A stretch of DNA of 33,067 nucleotides from Flavobacterium sp. A45 (GTDB lineage Bacteria > Bacteroidota > Bacteroidia > Flavobacteriales > Flavobacteriaceae): NCBI RefSeq assembly GCF_002001005.1, contig NZ_MUNX01000044.1, positions 1 to 33,067 on the forward strand. Reading direction: 5' to 3'. Under the pieces are notes generated by a model, which had not been told where the DNA came from, made no database searches, and was given only the letters and a program-made list of their open reading frames with translations. Below are positions 19,003 through 27,212 of this stretch, piece by piece; position 1 is the first letter of the stretch, and each line of letters begins with the position of its first letter. The translations under genes and the position numbers were made by a program.

Positions 19003-19032
19003 CAAAATTAATTCTTTTATTTAATATGGCAA
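19003..19032 (-). promoter_or_regulatory. Putative rpsA promoter
   Basis: On the minus strand, TTG at 19032-19030 and TAATTTTG at 19010-19003 are separated by exactly 19 bases, the same spacing as the pheT promoter. Transcription would start near 18996, leaving a leader of about 110 bases before the ATG at 18882. I found only weak short hairpins in the leader and no Shine-Dalgarno motif. Confidence 0.6.
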
Positions 19033-19115
19033 AATATTTATAGAGAGATATTTACAGAAAACGTTAAACAGCCCAAAAAAGGGTTTAGAAGCGAATGATT
19101 AGGCGTATTTATTGA

Positions 19116-19222
19116 CATTGTTCCCGCTATTCGTTGCAATCTTATAAGCCGAACGCCGGCTTATAAGGATTTTCACTGCACACGAGCGAAGCGAACTGGC
19201 GAAGCAATCGGGGCTAGTTAGG
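19116..19222. repeat. GC-richer structured intergenic element, Flavobacterium repeat type
   Basis: A perfect 11-base hairpin (CTTATAAGCCG, loop AACGC, CGGCTTATAAG) lies at 19141-19167. It is nested inside flanks that can pair CCCG (19123-19126) with CGGG (19209-19212). The flanks carry TGCAAT and TGC/GCAATCGGGG words and two copies of GCGAAGC (19186-19192 and 19199-19205). The element is visibly richer in G+C than its surroundings. From memory, similar CCCGCT...hairpin...GGATTT...GGGGCTAG elements recur between Flavobacterium genes. The Rfam Flavo-1 RNA is one possible identity that I cannot confirm. It lies between the rpsA promoter and the stop of the gene ending at 19256. Nothing else is seen in 19033-19115 or 19223-19255. 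Confidence 0.5.
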
Positions 19223-19255
19223 GTATATGTGAATTATCGGAAAAACAATAAAAGG

Positions 19256-20497
19256 TCAATCCAAAATAAGTTCAAATAACTTGGGATTTTCAATTTTAGT
19301 TTCATCCAATTTAAAATTTTTATCATAAAACTTCCAAGGCGAATTGCCAAAAAAATACAATTTGTTTTGAACTAGTGTAGCCAAAGCAGGCTCATTAAAA
19401 ACTTCCCTATTATTGTCCATAACAACAAAATCAATTATTTTAGCACCACTCTCATTCAATTTATACCTCACAATCCGAATAGGTACTACACCATTCTGGA
19501 TGGCAATTAAAGATTTTTTATAAAAAACTAACCCATCTATTCCTTTTTTTGAAGTTTCTTCAGGAAAATCTAACCAAGAGTGTTCTTTAGTTTTAATATA
19601 AATAACCAAAACACCTTTCAAATAATCAGCAATAAATAATTTGGATTCATTTTCATCAAGCGTGATTCCCTGTAAATTAAAAGCTTCCTTTTTTAAATCT
19701 TTCCAAAGCAACAAGCTATCCTTTTCGATTTTATAGATAAGCGGATCTGAACTATCGGAAATATAAACATCATTATTTTTGGCTACAATAATATCTCCAA
19801 AAACATGACTCCCTTCCACACTATAGCGTTGAACTAGTTTTTGAGTTGCAATTTCAATTTTCAAAATTTCGCTTTTCCCTTCATCTTTTTTAGTAAAACC
19901 TTTCATTTCAGGTATAGCTGAACAAGCAACCCATAAATATTTTTGGTTATTGTCTGTTTTTAAAGCAAAAACGGAGTAAGAACAATCGGTAAACCAATCA
20001 GAACATTTGCCATTTGCGTCAAAGGCAACAATTTTTTTATTACGGATACTAGATGCCAGCCATAGTTTGTGTTTTTGCAGATAAAGTAATCCTTCAGGAT
20101 GCAAATTATTTTCCGAAAGACTTATTTTTTGAGCGGAACTTTCAATTACAGCTGATTGAGAAACCTTCAATTGCAATAATTCTTTAAACCCTTTGTCTTC
20201 TTTAATAGATTCAAAGTCTGAATCACCTTCAAAAGCAACTGTATTGTTAGCTAAAACAATGCTTTTTAAAACGGATAAAGCCTCTTGCTTTTTCCCATTC
20301 AAGGAATAAGCAGAGGCTAAATTATAAGTAAAAGTTGGATGCATTGGCCGAATACTGTCTAGTTGCTTGGCTAATTTTAAAAACAAATGATAATCTTTGT
20401 TTTTATATGCATCTAAACTTTGATCATATATAAGTTTTGTTTGAGAAAATCCTGAAATCCCTAACAAGAGCAATAGGTATAATTTAAATTTTTGCAT
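19256..20497 (-). CDS. Secreted TPR plus SMP-30/NHL-like beta-propeller protein
   Basis: The protein has 413 residues. A signal peptide ends near residue 19 (LLLLLGISGFSQ). A short TPR-like helical region follows at about 22-110 (TFTYNLASAYSLNGKKQEALSVL). The remainder, about 125-410, has beta-propeller repeats of the SMP-30/gluconolaconase/NHL type, such as HPEGLLYLQKHKLWLASSI, GDIIVAKNNDVYISDSSDPL and LQGITLDENESKLFIADYLKG. No clear catalytic site could be assigned, and it may be a binding scaffold rather than an enzyme. It starts 20 bases after the nucleoside-permease-like gene and is probably co-transcribed with it. That pairing suggests, but does not show, a role linked to nucleoside or sugar uptake. 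Confidence 0.8.
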   Translation of the reverse strand: MQKFKLYLLLLLGISGFSQTKLIYDQSLDAYKNKDYHLFLKLAKQLDSIRPMHPTFTYNLASAYSLNGKKQEALSVLKSIVLANNTVAFEGDSDFESIKEDKGFKELLQLKVSQSAVIESSAQKISLSENNLHPEGLLYLQKHKLWLASSIRNKKIVAFDANGKCSDWFTDCSYSVFALKTDNNQKYLWVACSAIPEMKGFTKKDEGKSEILKIEIATQKLVQRYSVEGSHVFGDIIVAKNNDVYISDSSDPLIYKIEKDSLLLWKDLKKEAFNLQGITLDENESKLFIADYLKGVLVIYIKTKEHSWLDFPEETSKKGIDGLVFYKKSLIAIQNGVVPIRIVRYKLNESGAKIIDFVVMDNNREVFNEPALATLVQNKLYFFGNSPWKFYDKNFKLDETKIENPKLFELILD

Positions 20498-20517
20498 CTT
20501 CTAGGATTTAAAGTTAT

Positions 20518-21900
20518 TTAATGACTCAAATTATCCACTACATCTGCATTTGGATTGTGTTCGTGTTTGAACATAATGGCAAAAGCTATAGCAATAACCA
20601 AAGAATAAATGGCAAAAGCCAACCAAATCGTATGCCAATCTTTCATCATTATTACGTTTTGCAACAAACCATCGGTAGTGACAGAGTTCCCTTGGCCTTT
20701 TACAAATTCAAGCATTTTTGGATTAGCAACATCTGTTTGTAGAAAAGAAGCCAACTCGGTTGTATTAGTAAAAGATTTTGTAAAAAAGCGGTCAATTGCC
20801 CAACCCGAAGTAAAACTTCCCAAAATTGCCCCTACTCCATTGGTCATCATCATAAACATTCCTTGAGCCGAAGAACGATTTTTAGCATCTGCATGTGTCT
20901 CCACAAACAATGAACCTGATATATTAAAGAAGTCAAAAGCCATTCCGTAAACTATACAAGACAAAATTATCATCCACAATCCTTGAACAGGATCTCCAAA
21001 TGCAAAAAGCCCAAAACGCAATACCCAAGCCAGCATACTAATCAGCATTACTTGTTTGATTCCAAAACGTTTCAAGAAAAACGGAATTGCCAAAATAAAT
21101 AAAGTCTCCGAAATTTGAGAAATTGACATTATAATTGTAGAATATTCCACTACAAATGAATCCGCATATTTTGGAAAATGTTTAAACTCATCCAAAAAAA
21201 CATCGCCATAAGCATTTGTCAATTGCAAAGCTCCTCCTAAAAACATGGAAAAAATAAAAAACAAAGCCATTTTGTAATTGGCAAATAATTTAAAAGATTC
21301 CAGTCCCAAAGTTTCCATCAAGGAAGCATCCTCTTTGATTAATCGCTGTGGTTTACATTTTGGTAAGGTAAAAGAATAAATTCCCAATACAACTGCAGCT
21401 ATTCCGGCAATATAAAATTGATAAGCAGTGGCTTTATTCCCCGTCAAATTGGTAATCCACATAGCAGCGATGAAACCTATTGTACCAAATACACGTATTG
21501 GAGGGAAGCTTTTAACGACATCCAAACCGTTTGTTTTTAAGGCATTGTATGAAATTGAATTACTCAAAGCTATCGTTGGCATATAAAAACACATTGCCAA
21601 AAGCATGATGTATATAAAAGTATCTGGTGTAGTAACTTGGGGAATGTAAAACAAAACAGCCCCGTATGAAATTTGAAGAATACCATATAATTTTTCGGCA
21701 TTAACCCATCTGTCGGCAATAATACCTGCAATAGTTGGCATAAAAAGTGACGCAATTCCCATGGTTCCAAAAACCAAACCAAATTGAGTTCCTTCCCAGT
21801 TTTTGGTTCCAAACCAATAATTTGCAATTGTAATCAACCAAGCTCCCCAAACAAAAAATTGAAGAAAACTCATTATTATCAATCTGTTTTTAATTCCCAT
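20518..21900 (-). CDS. NupG/XapB-like MFS nucleoside permease
   Basis: This 460-residue inner-membrane protein has about 12 transmembrane segments. The N-terminus (SFLQFFVWGAWLITIANYWF) and the loop GIIADRWVNAEKLYGILQI match the nucleoside:H+ symporter branch of the major facilitator superfamily (NupG type). The conserved MPTIALSNSISYNALK segment and the second-half motif ILSCIVYGMAFDFFNISGSL are also typical. It would take up nucleosides with protons. Related Bacteroidetes proteins may have other sugar-like substrates. It lies 76 bases after cmk on the same strand, with a 16-base AT palindrome in between, and is followed closely by the beta-propeller gene. Confidence 0.88.
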   Translation of the reverse strand: MGIKNRLIIMSFLQFFVWGAWLITIANYWFGTKNWEGTQFGLVFGTMGIASLFMPTIAGIIADRWVNAEKLYGILQISYGAVLFYIPQVTTPDTFIYIMLLAMCFYMPTIALSNSISYNALKTNGLDVVKSFPPIRVFGTIGFIAAMWITNLTGNKATAYQFYIAGIAAVVLGIYSFTLPKCKPQRLIKEDASLMETLGLESFKLFANYKMALFFIFSMFLGGALQLTNAYGDVFLDEFKHFPKYADSFVVEYSTIIMSISQISETLFILAIPFFLKRFGIKQVMLISMLAWVLRFGLFAFGDPVQGLWMIILSCIVYGMAFDFFNISGSLFVETHADAKNRSSAQGMFMMMTNGVGAILGSFTSGWAIDRFFTKSFTNTTELASFLQTDVANPKMLEFVKGQGNSVTTDGLLQNVIMMKDWHTIWLAFAIYSLVIAIAFAIMFKHEHNPNADVVDNLSH

Positions 21901-21952
21901 GTGACGAATTGTATTTTTTTATTTTAAGATTTTGTGGCGCGTAAATCTACCA

Positions 21953-21968
21953 TTAATATTAATATTAA
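21953..21968. promoter_or_regulatory. Perfect AT palindrome before the permease gene
   Basis: TTAATATTAATATTAA is a perfect 16-base palindrome in the 76-base gap between cmk and the permease gene. It could be an operator for the downstream pair, but in AT-rich DNA it could also be chance. Confidence 0.25.
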
Positions 21969-21976
21969 CAAAAAAT

Positions 21977-22669
21977 TTATAAGCTATTAATTACCTCATT
22001 TACCAACTCCAGAACAACGTCGAATTGTTCTTTGCGATCCAAATAAGAATTGTCTACTTCTATAGAATCCTCTGCCATTACTAATGGAGAATCATCTCTG
22101 TGAGTATCAACATAATCACGATCTACAACATTCTTCAAAACCTCTTCGTAAGAAACCGAATCGCCTTTTGCCTGCAATTCATCAAAACGTCTTTGCGCAC
22201 GTGTGTCTGCTCCTGCAGTCATGAAAATTTTAAGCTCGGCATTAGGAAAAACAACGGTACCAATATCTCTTCCATCCATAACGATTCCTTTTGCTGCGCC
22301 CATTTCTTGTTGTTGCTCCACTAATTTAGAACGTACTTCTGAGATAGCGGCTATTGCGCTTACAAAATTGGAAACTTCCAAAGTTCGGATCTCGGTTTCT
22401 ACATTGACATCATTCAAGTACATTTCGGCAAAGCCTAATTCAGGATTGAATTTAAAACTCAATTTTATGGAAGGTAAACTATTTACCAATTTCCCTTTAT
22501 CCAAAAAATCAGCTCCGATACAATTGTTTTGCATAGCAAATAATGTCACAGCACGATACATAGCTCCAGTATCTACATATACGTATCCCAAATGTTTGGC
22601 AAGTTGTTTGGCTAAAGTACTTTTTCCAGTGGATGAAAATCCGTCTATTGCTATGGTTATCTTTTTCAT
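21977..22669 (-). CDS. cmk: Cytidylate kinase
   Basis: This 230-residue cytosolic enzyme phosphorylates CMP and dCMP to the diphosphates. The P-loop GFSSTGKST is at about residues 10-18. The nucleotide-binding segment VDTGAMYRAVT follows, and the signature MDGRDIGTVVFPNAELKIF is in the middle. The C-terminal RDDSPLVMAEDS is also typical. Length is normal. It lies 61 bases downstream of porQ on the same strand, and I saw no consensus promoter in that gap, so it may be read through from porQ. The porQ-cmk pairing is, to my knowledge, common in Flavobacteriia. Confidence 0.96.
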   Translation of the reverse strand: MKKITIAIDGFSSTGKSTLAKQLAKHLGYVYVDTGAMYRAVTLFAMQNNCIGADFLDKGKLVNSLPSIKLSFKFNPELGFAEMYLNDVNVETEIRTLEVSNFVSAIAAISEVRSKLVEQQQEMGAAKGIVMDGRDIGTVVFPNAELKIFMTAGADTRAQRRFDELQAKGDSVSYEEVLKNVVDRDYVDTHRDDSPLVMAEDSIEVDNSYLDRKEQFDVVLELVNEVINSL

Positions 22670-22730
22670 GTTTTTATTTAAAAATAAGTTTAGGTCTTTA
22701 TTCTGTATTCTTAGCTCTTTCGTCTAATAA

Positions 22731-23753
22731 TTATTCCCCAAAATTAACAATCATTCCAAACAAACTGGTGTTTCCTGCTAAAGTATATTTGGAATAGGAA
22801 TAATTGAATTTTAATTTATTCAGTCTAAGTCCAAAACCCAATGAGAGTCCTGAGAAATTTCTTTGGTCTTGAATTTGCAATTCTGCAGCCCTTCTAAAAT
22901 TATAACCAAATCTAAGGTTAAACGCTTTTTTTGGAAAAAGCTCTGCACCAAAAATCATGTGGCGCAGCGCATTATTAAAAAATGACACTTTTTCTTCAGT
23001 CACAGTGCCATCAATAGAAGTTTCAGCATTAACAGGGTTTGAAAAAGCCAAATTCCATTGCTGTAAATTTTCGAGTGTAAAATGCCAGCGTATGGGAACG
23101 TGTTCCAATTCCTGGGAAACTCCAGCAATAATTTCAAAAGGTATTTTTTCTCTAGTACCGTCGTAGGTGGTAAATTGAGTTCCAATATTCATTAAGGTCA
23201 ATGCCCAATTTATATCATTTTTTTCGTCGATATATACCATTCCCAAATCTACTGCTGCTCCAATTGAGTTGTAGCTTTCCAGCGTGGATTGAATAAGTTT
23301 TGCATTGGCTCCCAAATGAATATCTGTATAAGGAATATTATAGGCATAACCCAAAGAAAGGGCAATTTCACTTCCTGTAAATGAACTTGTGGGCAAGCCA
23401 TTCTCATCATATCCATCAAATTTTCCATAATTGATGTAATTGATGCCAGCCTGAAATGTTTGTAAATGTTGATCGTAGGTATAGGCATATGAAGCCGTAC
23501 CGTAAGTGACCTCTTGGTAGTAATTTCCGTAATTTAAGGATACACGATTATGCATTTCACTATTAATGGAAGCAGGATTAAACAGCGCCTGATTGACATC
23601 TTCATCATAAATGGTAATAACTTTTCCGCCTAATGCTGCTTGTCTTGGTGAGGTAATCAAGTTTAAAAACTCATAAGTGTACTTGCCTCCTATTTGTCCG
23701 TAAGTAACAGAACAGATTAAGAGTAAAAAGTAGAAAATAAGTTTTTGGGACAT
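22731..23753 (-). CDS. porQ: Type IX secretion system protein PorQ
   Basis: This 340-residue predicted outer-membrane beta-barrel has a signal peptide ending near residue 19 (CSVTYGQ). The family opening is GGKYTYEFLNLITSPRQAAL followed by GGKVITIYDEDVNQALFNPAS. The rest consists of amphipathic strands ending LFGMIVNFGE. PorQ belongs to the attachment part of the T9SS (PorU/PorV/PorQ/PorZ in Porphyromonas). It agrees with the T9SS-sorted surface protein in this window. It has a probable promoter that overlaps the tail of the lon terminator. Confidence 0.93.
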   Translation of the reverse strand: MSQKLIFYFLLLICSVTYGQIGGKYTYEFLNLITSPRQAALGGKVITIYDEDVNQALFNPASINSEMHNRVSLNYGNYYQEVTYGTASYAYTYDQHLQTFQAGINYINYGKFDGYDENGLPTSSFTGSEIALSLGYAYNIPYTDIHLGANAKLIQSTLESYNSIGAAVDLGMVYIDEKNDINWALTLMNIGTQFTTYDGTREKIPFEIIAGVSQELEHVPIRWHFTLENLQQWNLAFSNPVNAETSIDGTVTEEKVSFFNNALRHMIFGAELFPKKAFNLRFGYNFRRAAELQIQDQRNFSGLSLGFGLRLNKLKFNYSYSKYTLAGNTSLFGMIVNFGE

Positions 23754-23791
23754 ACAGTATTTGAAAAGTCAAAATTTAAAATTCCAAGCGT

Positions 23792-23825
23792 CAAACTTAC
23801 GAAAATTAAACAGAAAAAGGATCAA
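23792..23825 (-). promoter_or_regulatory. Putative porQ promoter
   Basis: On the minus strand, TTG (in TTTTTTG, 23825-23823) and TAAGTTTG (23799-23792) are separated by 23 bases, at the upper end of the usual spacing. The -33 element lies inside the T tract of the lon terminator. The leader would be about 30 bases. Confidence 0.4.
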
Positions 23826-23882
23826 AAAACAAATTCCAAATTCCAATAGTCCTGCTTAATTCAGGATTGGAATTTGGAATTT
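23823..23882 (-). terminator. Long perfect hairpin terminator after lon
   Basis: Sixteen-base perfectly complementary arms (AAATTCCAAATTCCAA at 23831-23846 and its complement at 23867-23882) are followed on the minus strand by G and six T residues. The loop contains a further CCTG/CAGG pair. The arms are made of a doubled AAATTCC word of a kind common in Flavobacterium intergenic DNA. Confidence 0.75.
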
Positions 23883-23907
23883 AAATATAAAAATTCAGTA
23901 TTGGGAT

Positions 23908-26361
23908 TTACTTCAAATCTTTTGCGTTTTTAACTTTGTCCTTGGTTATTGCCAATTCCAAAACTTCACTCATTTCTTTCACATAATGAAAGGTAAGACC
24001 TTCTAAATATTCAGCTTTGATTTCATCAATATCACTTTTGTTTTCATGACATAAGATGATTTCTTTGATATTAGCTCTTTTGGCTGCCAATATTTTTTCT
24101 TTGATACCACCAACAGGCAATATCTTTCCTCTCAAAGTAATTTCCCCTGTCATTGCTAGATTTTTCTTTACACGTTTTTGAGTAAATAAAGAAACTAAAG
24201 AAGTCAACATGGCAATACCGGCACTAGGCCCATCTTTTGGTGTAGCTCCTTCTGGAACGTGTAAATGAATATTATATTTTGAAAGTATTTCTGGATTTAA
24301 ACCCATTAATTCGGCATTGGCTTTAATGTATTCTAAAGCAATTGTAGCCGATTCTTTCATTACTGTTCCTAAATTACCAGTAATAGTCATTGATCCTTTA
24401 CCTGGAGAAAGTAATGATTCAATGAAAAGAATATCGCCACCAACACTTGTCCAGGCTAAACCTGTAACAACACCGGCAACTTCATTGTTTTCATATTTGT
24501 CTCTTTCCAATCTTGGAACTCCAAGTACTTTTACAATATCTTCGTCGGTCACTTTTTTATTGTACTCCTCCTCCATCGCAACCGATTTGGCAGCATTACG
24601 AACGATTTGTGCAATTTTATTTTCCAATCCACGAACACCAGATTCACGAGTATAACCTTCCACAATTTTTTCCAATTGTTTTTTGCCAATGCTCAAATCT
24701 TTGGCTTTTAATCCGTGAGCTGCCAATTGTTTTGAAAACAAATGCTTTCTTGCAATTTCTACTTTTTCTTCAATAGTATAACCGGACATTTTTATAACTT
24801 CCATTCTGTCCACCAAAGCTGGTTGAATAGCAGCCATATTATTTGAAGTAGCTATGAACATCACTTTGGATAAATCATAACCCATTTCAAGGAAATTATC
24901 ATAGAAAGAACTGTTTTGTTCTGGATCTAAAACTTCTAATAATGCCGAAGACGGATCACCGTTATGACTAGAAGATAATTTGTCAATTTCATCCAAGACA
25001 AACACTGGATTTGATGTTCCAGCTTTCTTTAAACTCTGAATGATTCGCCCAGGCATAGCACCAATATAGGTTTTTCTATGACCTCGAATCTCAGCTTCAT
25101 CACGTAAACCGCCTAATGAGATACGAACATATTCTCTTCCCAATGCCTCGGCAACAGATCTACCTATTGAGGTTTTACCAACTCCTGGAGGTCCTGTCAA
25201 ACAGATGATCGGAGACTTCATGTCGTTTCTTAATTTAAGCACCGCCAAATGCTCGATCATTCTTTTTTTGACATCTTCCAATCCGAAATGATCTTTGTCT
25301 AATACTTTTTGAGCATGCTTTAAATCAAAATTATCTTTAGAATATTCGCCCCAAGGCAATTCTAAAAATAATTCCAAATAATTTCTTTGAATTCCAAAAT
25401 CAGGAGCTTGTGGATTCATTCTACGCATTTTGGACAATTCTTTTTCGAAATGTTTTTGCGTTTTGTCATCCCATTTTTTGCTTTTTGCTTTCACACTCAT
25501 TTCGTCCATTTCTTCCTCCTGCGAAACGCCTCCCAATTCTTCTTGGATGGTTTTCATTTGCTGATGCAAGAAATATTCTCTTTGCTGTTGGTCTAAATCA
25601 AAACGAACTTTTGATTGAATGTCATTTTTTAATTCGAGTTTTTGTAACTCCACATTCATATAACGCAATGTTTCCAATGCGCGGTCTTTTAATCCATTGA
25701 TAGAAAGCAAATCTTGTTTTTCCTTTACGGACAAATTCATATTCGAAGAAACAAAGCTGATTAAAAACGATGGGCTTCCTATGTTTTTAATTGCAAATGT
25801 GGCTTCAGAAGGAATATTGGGGCTTTCATTTATAATTTGAACAGCCAATTCCTTTACAGAGTCAATTATGGCGTTGAATTCAGAATCTTTTTTAGCAGGT
25901 CTTTTTTCAGGAACTTCTTTAATTTTAGCTTTTAAATAAGGTTCTTCAGAAACCATTTCAGATAATTCAAAACGCTTTTTTCCTTGCAGAATAACGGTAA
26001 CGTTACCATCAGGCATTTTTAAAACGCGTAGAATACGGGCTACAGTACCAATTTTATGAATATCATCAAATGTAGGATCTTCATCTTCTTCGTTTATTTG
26101 AGCTACTACTCCAATTACTTTTCCGGCTGCATTAGCATCATTAATCAATTTGATTGATTTATCTCTTCCAGCCGAAATTGGAATAACTACACCTGGAAAT
26201 AAAACCGTATTCCGCAAAGGTAAAATGGGTAAAGAATCGGGTAATTCTTCGTTATTCATTTCTTCCTCATCTTCTGGAGTCAATAATGGAATTAATTCGG
26301 CTTCAGAATCAAATTCTTGAAGTGACAGATTGTCAATAGTAAGTATTTTATGATTTGACAT
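23908..26361 (-). CDS. lon: ATP-dependent Lon protease
   Basis: This 817-residue cytosolic AAA+ protease degrades misfolded and regulatory proteins. The N-terminal LON substrate-binding domain runs from about residue 43 (LPILPLRNTVLFPGVVIPIS) to 245. A coiled-coil linker follows. The AAA+ module has Walker A GPPGVGKT at 390-397 and Walker B VFVLDEIDK. The C-terminal protease domain holds the catalytic Ser in PKDGPSAGIAM (about residue 713) and Lys in GGIKEKILAAKR (about 756). All catalytic parts are present. The N-terminal extension of about 40 acidic residues before the LON domain is common in this phylum. It is transcribed away from the sigma-factor cluster and ends in a strong hairpin. Confidence 0.98.
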   Translation of the reverse strand: MSNHKILTIDNLSLQEFDSEAELIPLLTPEDEEEMNNEELPDSLPILPLRNTVLFPGVVIPISAGRDKSIKLINDANAAGKVIGVVAQINEEDEDPTFDDIHKIGTVARILRVLKMPDGNVTVILQGKKRFELSEMVSEEPYLKAKIKEVPEKRPAKKDSEFNAIIDSVKELAVQIINESPNIPSEATFAIKNIGSPSFLISFVSSNMNLSVKEKQDLLSINGLKDRALETLRYMNVELQKLELKNDIQSKVRFDLDQQQREYFLHQQMKTIQEELGGVSQEEEMDEMSVKAKSKKWDDKTQKHFEKELSKMRRMNPQAPDFGIQRNYLELFLELPWGEYSKDNFDLKHAQKVLDKDHFGLEDVKKRMIEHLAVLKLRNDMKSPIICLTGPPGVGKTSIGRSVAEALGREYVRISLGGLRDEAEIRGHRKTYIGAMPGRIIQSLKKAGTSNPVFVLDEIDKLSSSHNGDPSSALLEVLDPEQNSSFYDNFLEMGYDLSKVMFIATSNNMAAIQPALVDRMEVIKMSGYTIEEKVEIARKHLFSKQLAAHGLKAKDLSIGKKQLEKIVEGYTRESGVRGLENKIAQIVRNAAKSVAMEEEYNKKVTDEDIVKVLGVPRLERDKYENNEVAGVVTGLAWTSVGGDILFIESLLSPGKGSMTITGNLGTVMKESATIALEYIKANAELMGLNPEILSKYNIHLHVPEGATPKDGPSAGIAMLTSLVSLFTQKRVKKNLAMTGEITLRGKILPVGGIKEKILAAKRANIKEIILCHENKSDIDEIKAEYLEGLTFHYVKEMSEVLELAITKDKVKNAKDLK

Positions 26362-26657
26362 AGTAGTATTTAAGTCTTTTTGTCATTAATTTTATAAATC
26401 GGAACGCAAATATAAGGTATCGCAACAATATTTTGAGCTAATATCGATGCATAAATACAGTATAGCATTGAGGTGTAAAATAAGGCAATCATTATGCCAA
26501 AATCAAATCTGATTTGAATTTTTATCCGGTTGTGAATCCTATTTTTCATTTAAGACGTTTTTTGTTTGAAATAAAAATGAAAAAAAATAAACTAATTTTA
26601 TAAAACTGTAACAAACCAAAAATTTTCATGTCTTTACTACAAATCATTACTATTTAA
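26362..26657. other. Divergent intergenic region between lon and sigma-factor cluster
   Basis: This 296-base AT-rich region must hold both divergent promoters. For lon, TATATTTG is present on the minus strand at 26414-26407, 46 bases before the ATG, without a clear -33 partner. A TCAAATC-T-GATTTGA inverted repeat at 26503-26517 is near the middle and could bind a regulator. No TAnnTTTG is evident for the + strand genes, which would fit control by an alternative sigma factor. No gene or RNA is recognised. Confidence 0.4.
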
Positions 26658-27212
26658 TTGAATCTGACCAATCAAAATATCGAAGAATTAATTGCGCTTT
26701 GCAAAGAAAACAATCAGAAAGCACAATTCGAGATTTATAATCGCTATTGCAAGGCGATGTATAATGTGGCCTATCGAATTGTGAAAGACGAGCATTTTGC
26801 CGAAGACGTCATGCAAGAAGGCTTTTTGAAAGCATTTACTAAAATAAATGATTTCAAACAAGAAGTAGCCTTTGGCGCTTGGCTGAAACGGATTATAGTT
26901 AATTACAGTATTGATTTTTACAAAAAGAATAATCAATTTAAAACAGAAGATTTTGAAAAAACACTTTACAAACTAGAAGAAAACGATATTGACAGGGAAG
27001 AAAAGTTAGATTTTAATGATTTAAAAGTAAAACAGGTTTTAGAAACAATCCAGTCCTTGAAATACAATTACAGCATGGTTCTTACCTTATTCTATATTGA
27101 GGGTTATGATCAAGAAGAAATAAGCGAAATTCTTAAAATTAGTTATGCCAACTGTAGAACAACATTGAGCAGAGCTAAAGAAAATTTAAGGAAAAAATTA
27201 AATGAGTTATGA
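26658..27212 (+). CDS. ECF-type RNA polymerase sigma factor (TTG start)
   Basis: This 184-residue sigma-70 family factor has only regions 2 and 4. Region 2 is at about residues 10-85 (FEIYNRYCKAMYNVAYRIV, then FAEDVMQEGFLKAF and FGAWLKRIIVNYSIDFYKK). Region 4 is at about 120-180 (LKYNYSMVLTLFYIEGYDQE, ISEILKISYANCRTTLSRAK). The start is TTG: an in-frame TAA lies immediately before it, no ATG occurs until residue 34, and starting there would remove conserved region 2 helix. It overlaps the next gene by the ATGA arrangement, so translation is coupled. It should direct RNA polymerase to a small regulon, probably including its own operon; the signal is unknown. Confidence 0.92.
   Translation: MNLTNQNIEELIALCKENNQKAQFEIYNRYCKAMYNVAYRIVKDEHFAEDVMQEGFLKAFTKINDFKQEVAFGAWLKRIIVNYSIDFYKKNNQFKTEDFEKTLYKLEENDIDREEKLDFNDLKVKQVLETIQSLKYNYSMVLTLFYIEGYDQEEISEILKISYANCRTTLSRAKENLRKKLNEL

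Noticed and set aside
22203..22727. 174-residue plus-strand open frame over cmk
   Set aside because: It mirrors the conserved kinase gene on the other strand and has no recognisable domain.
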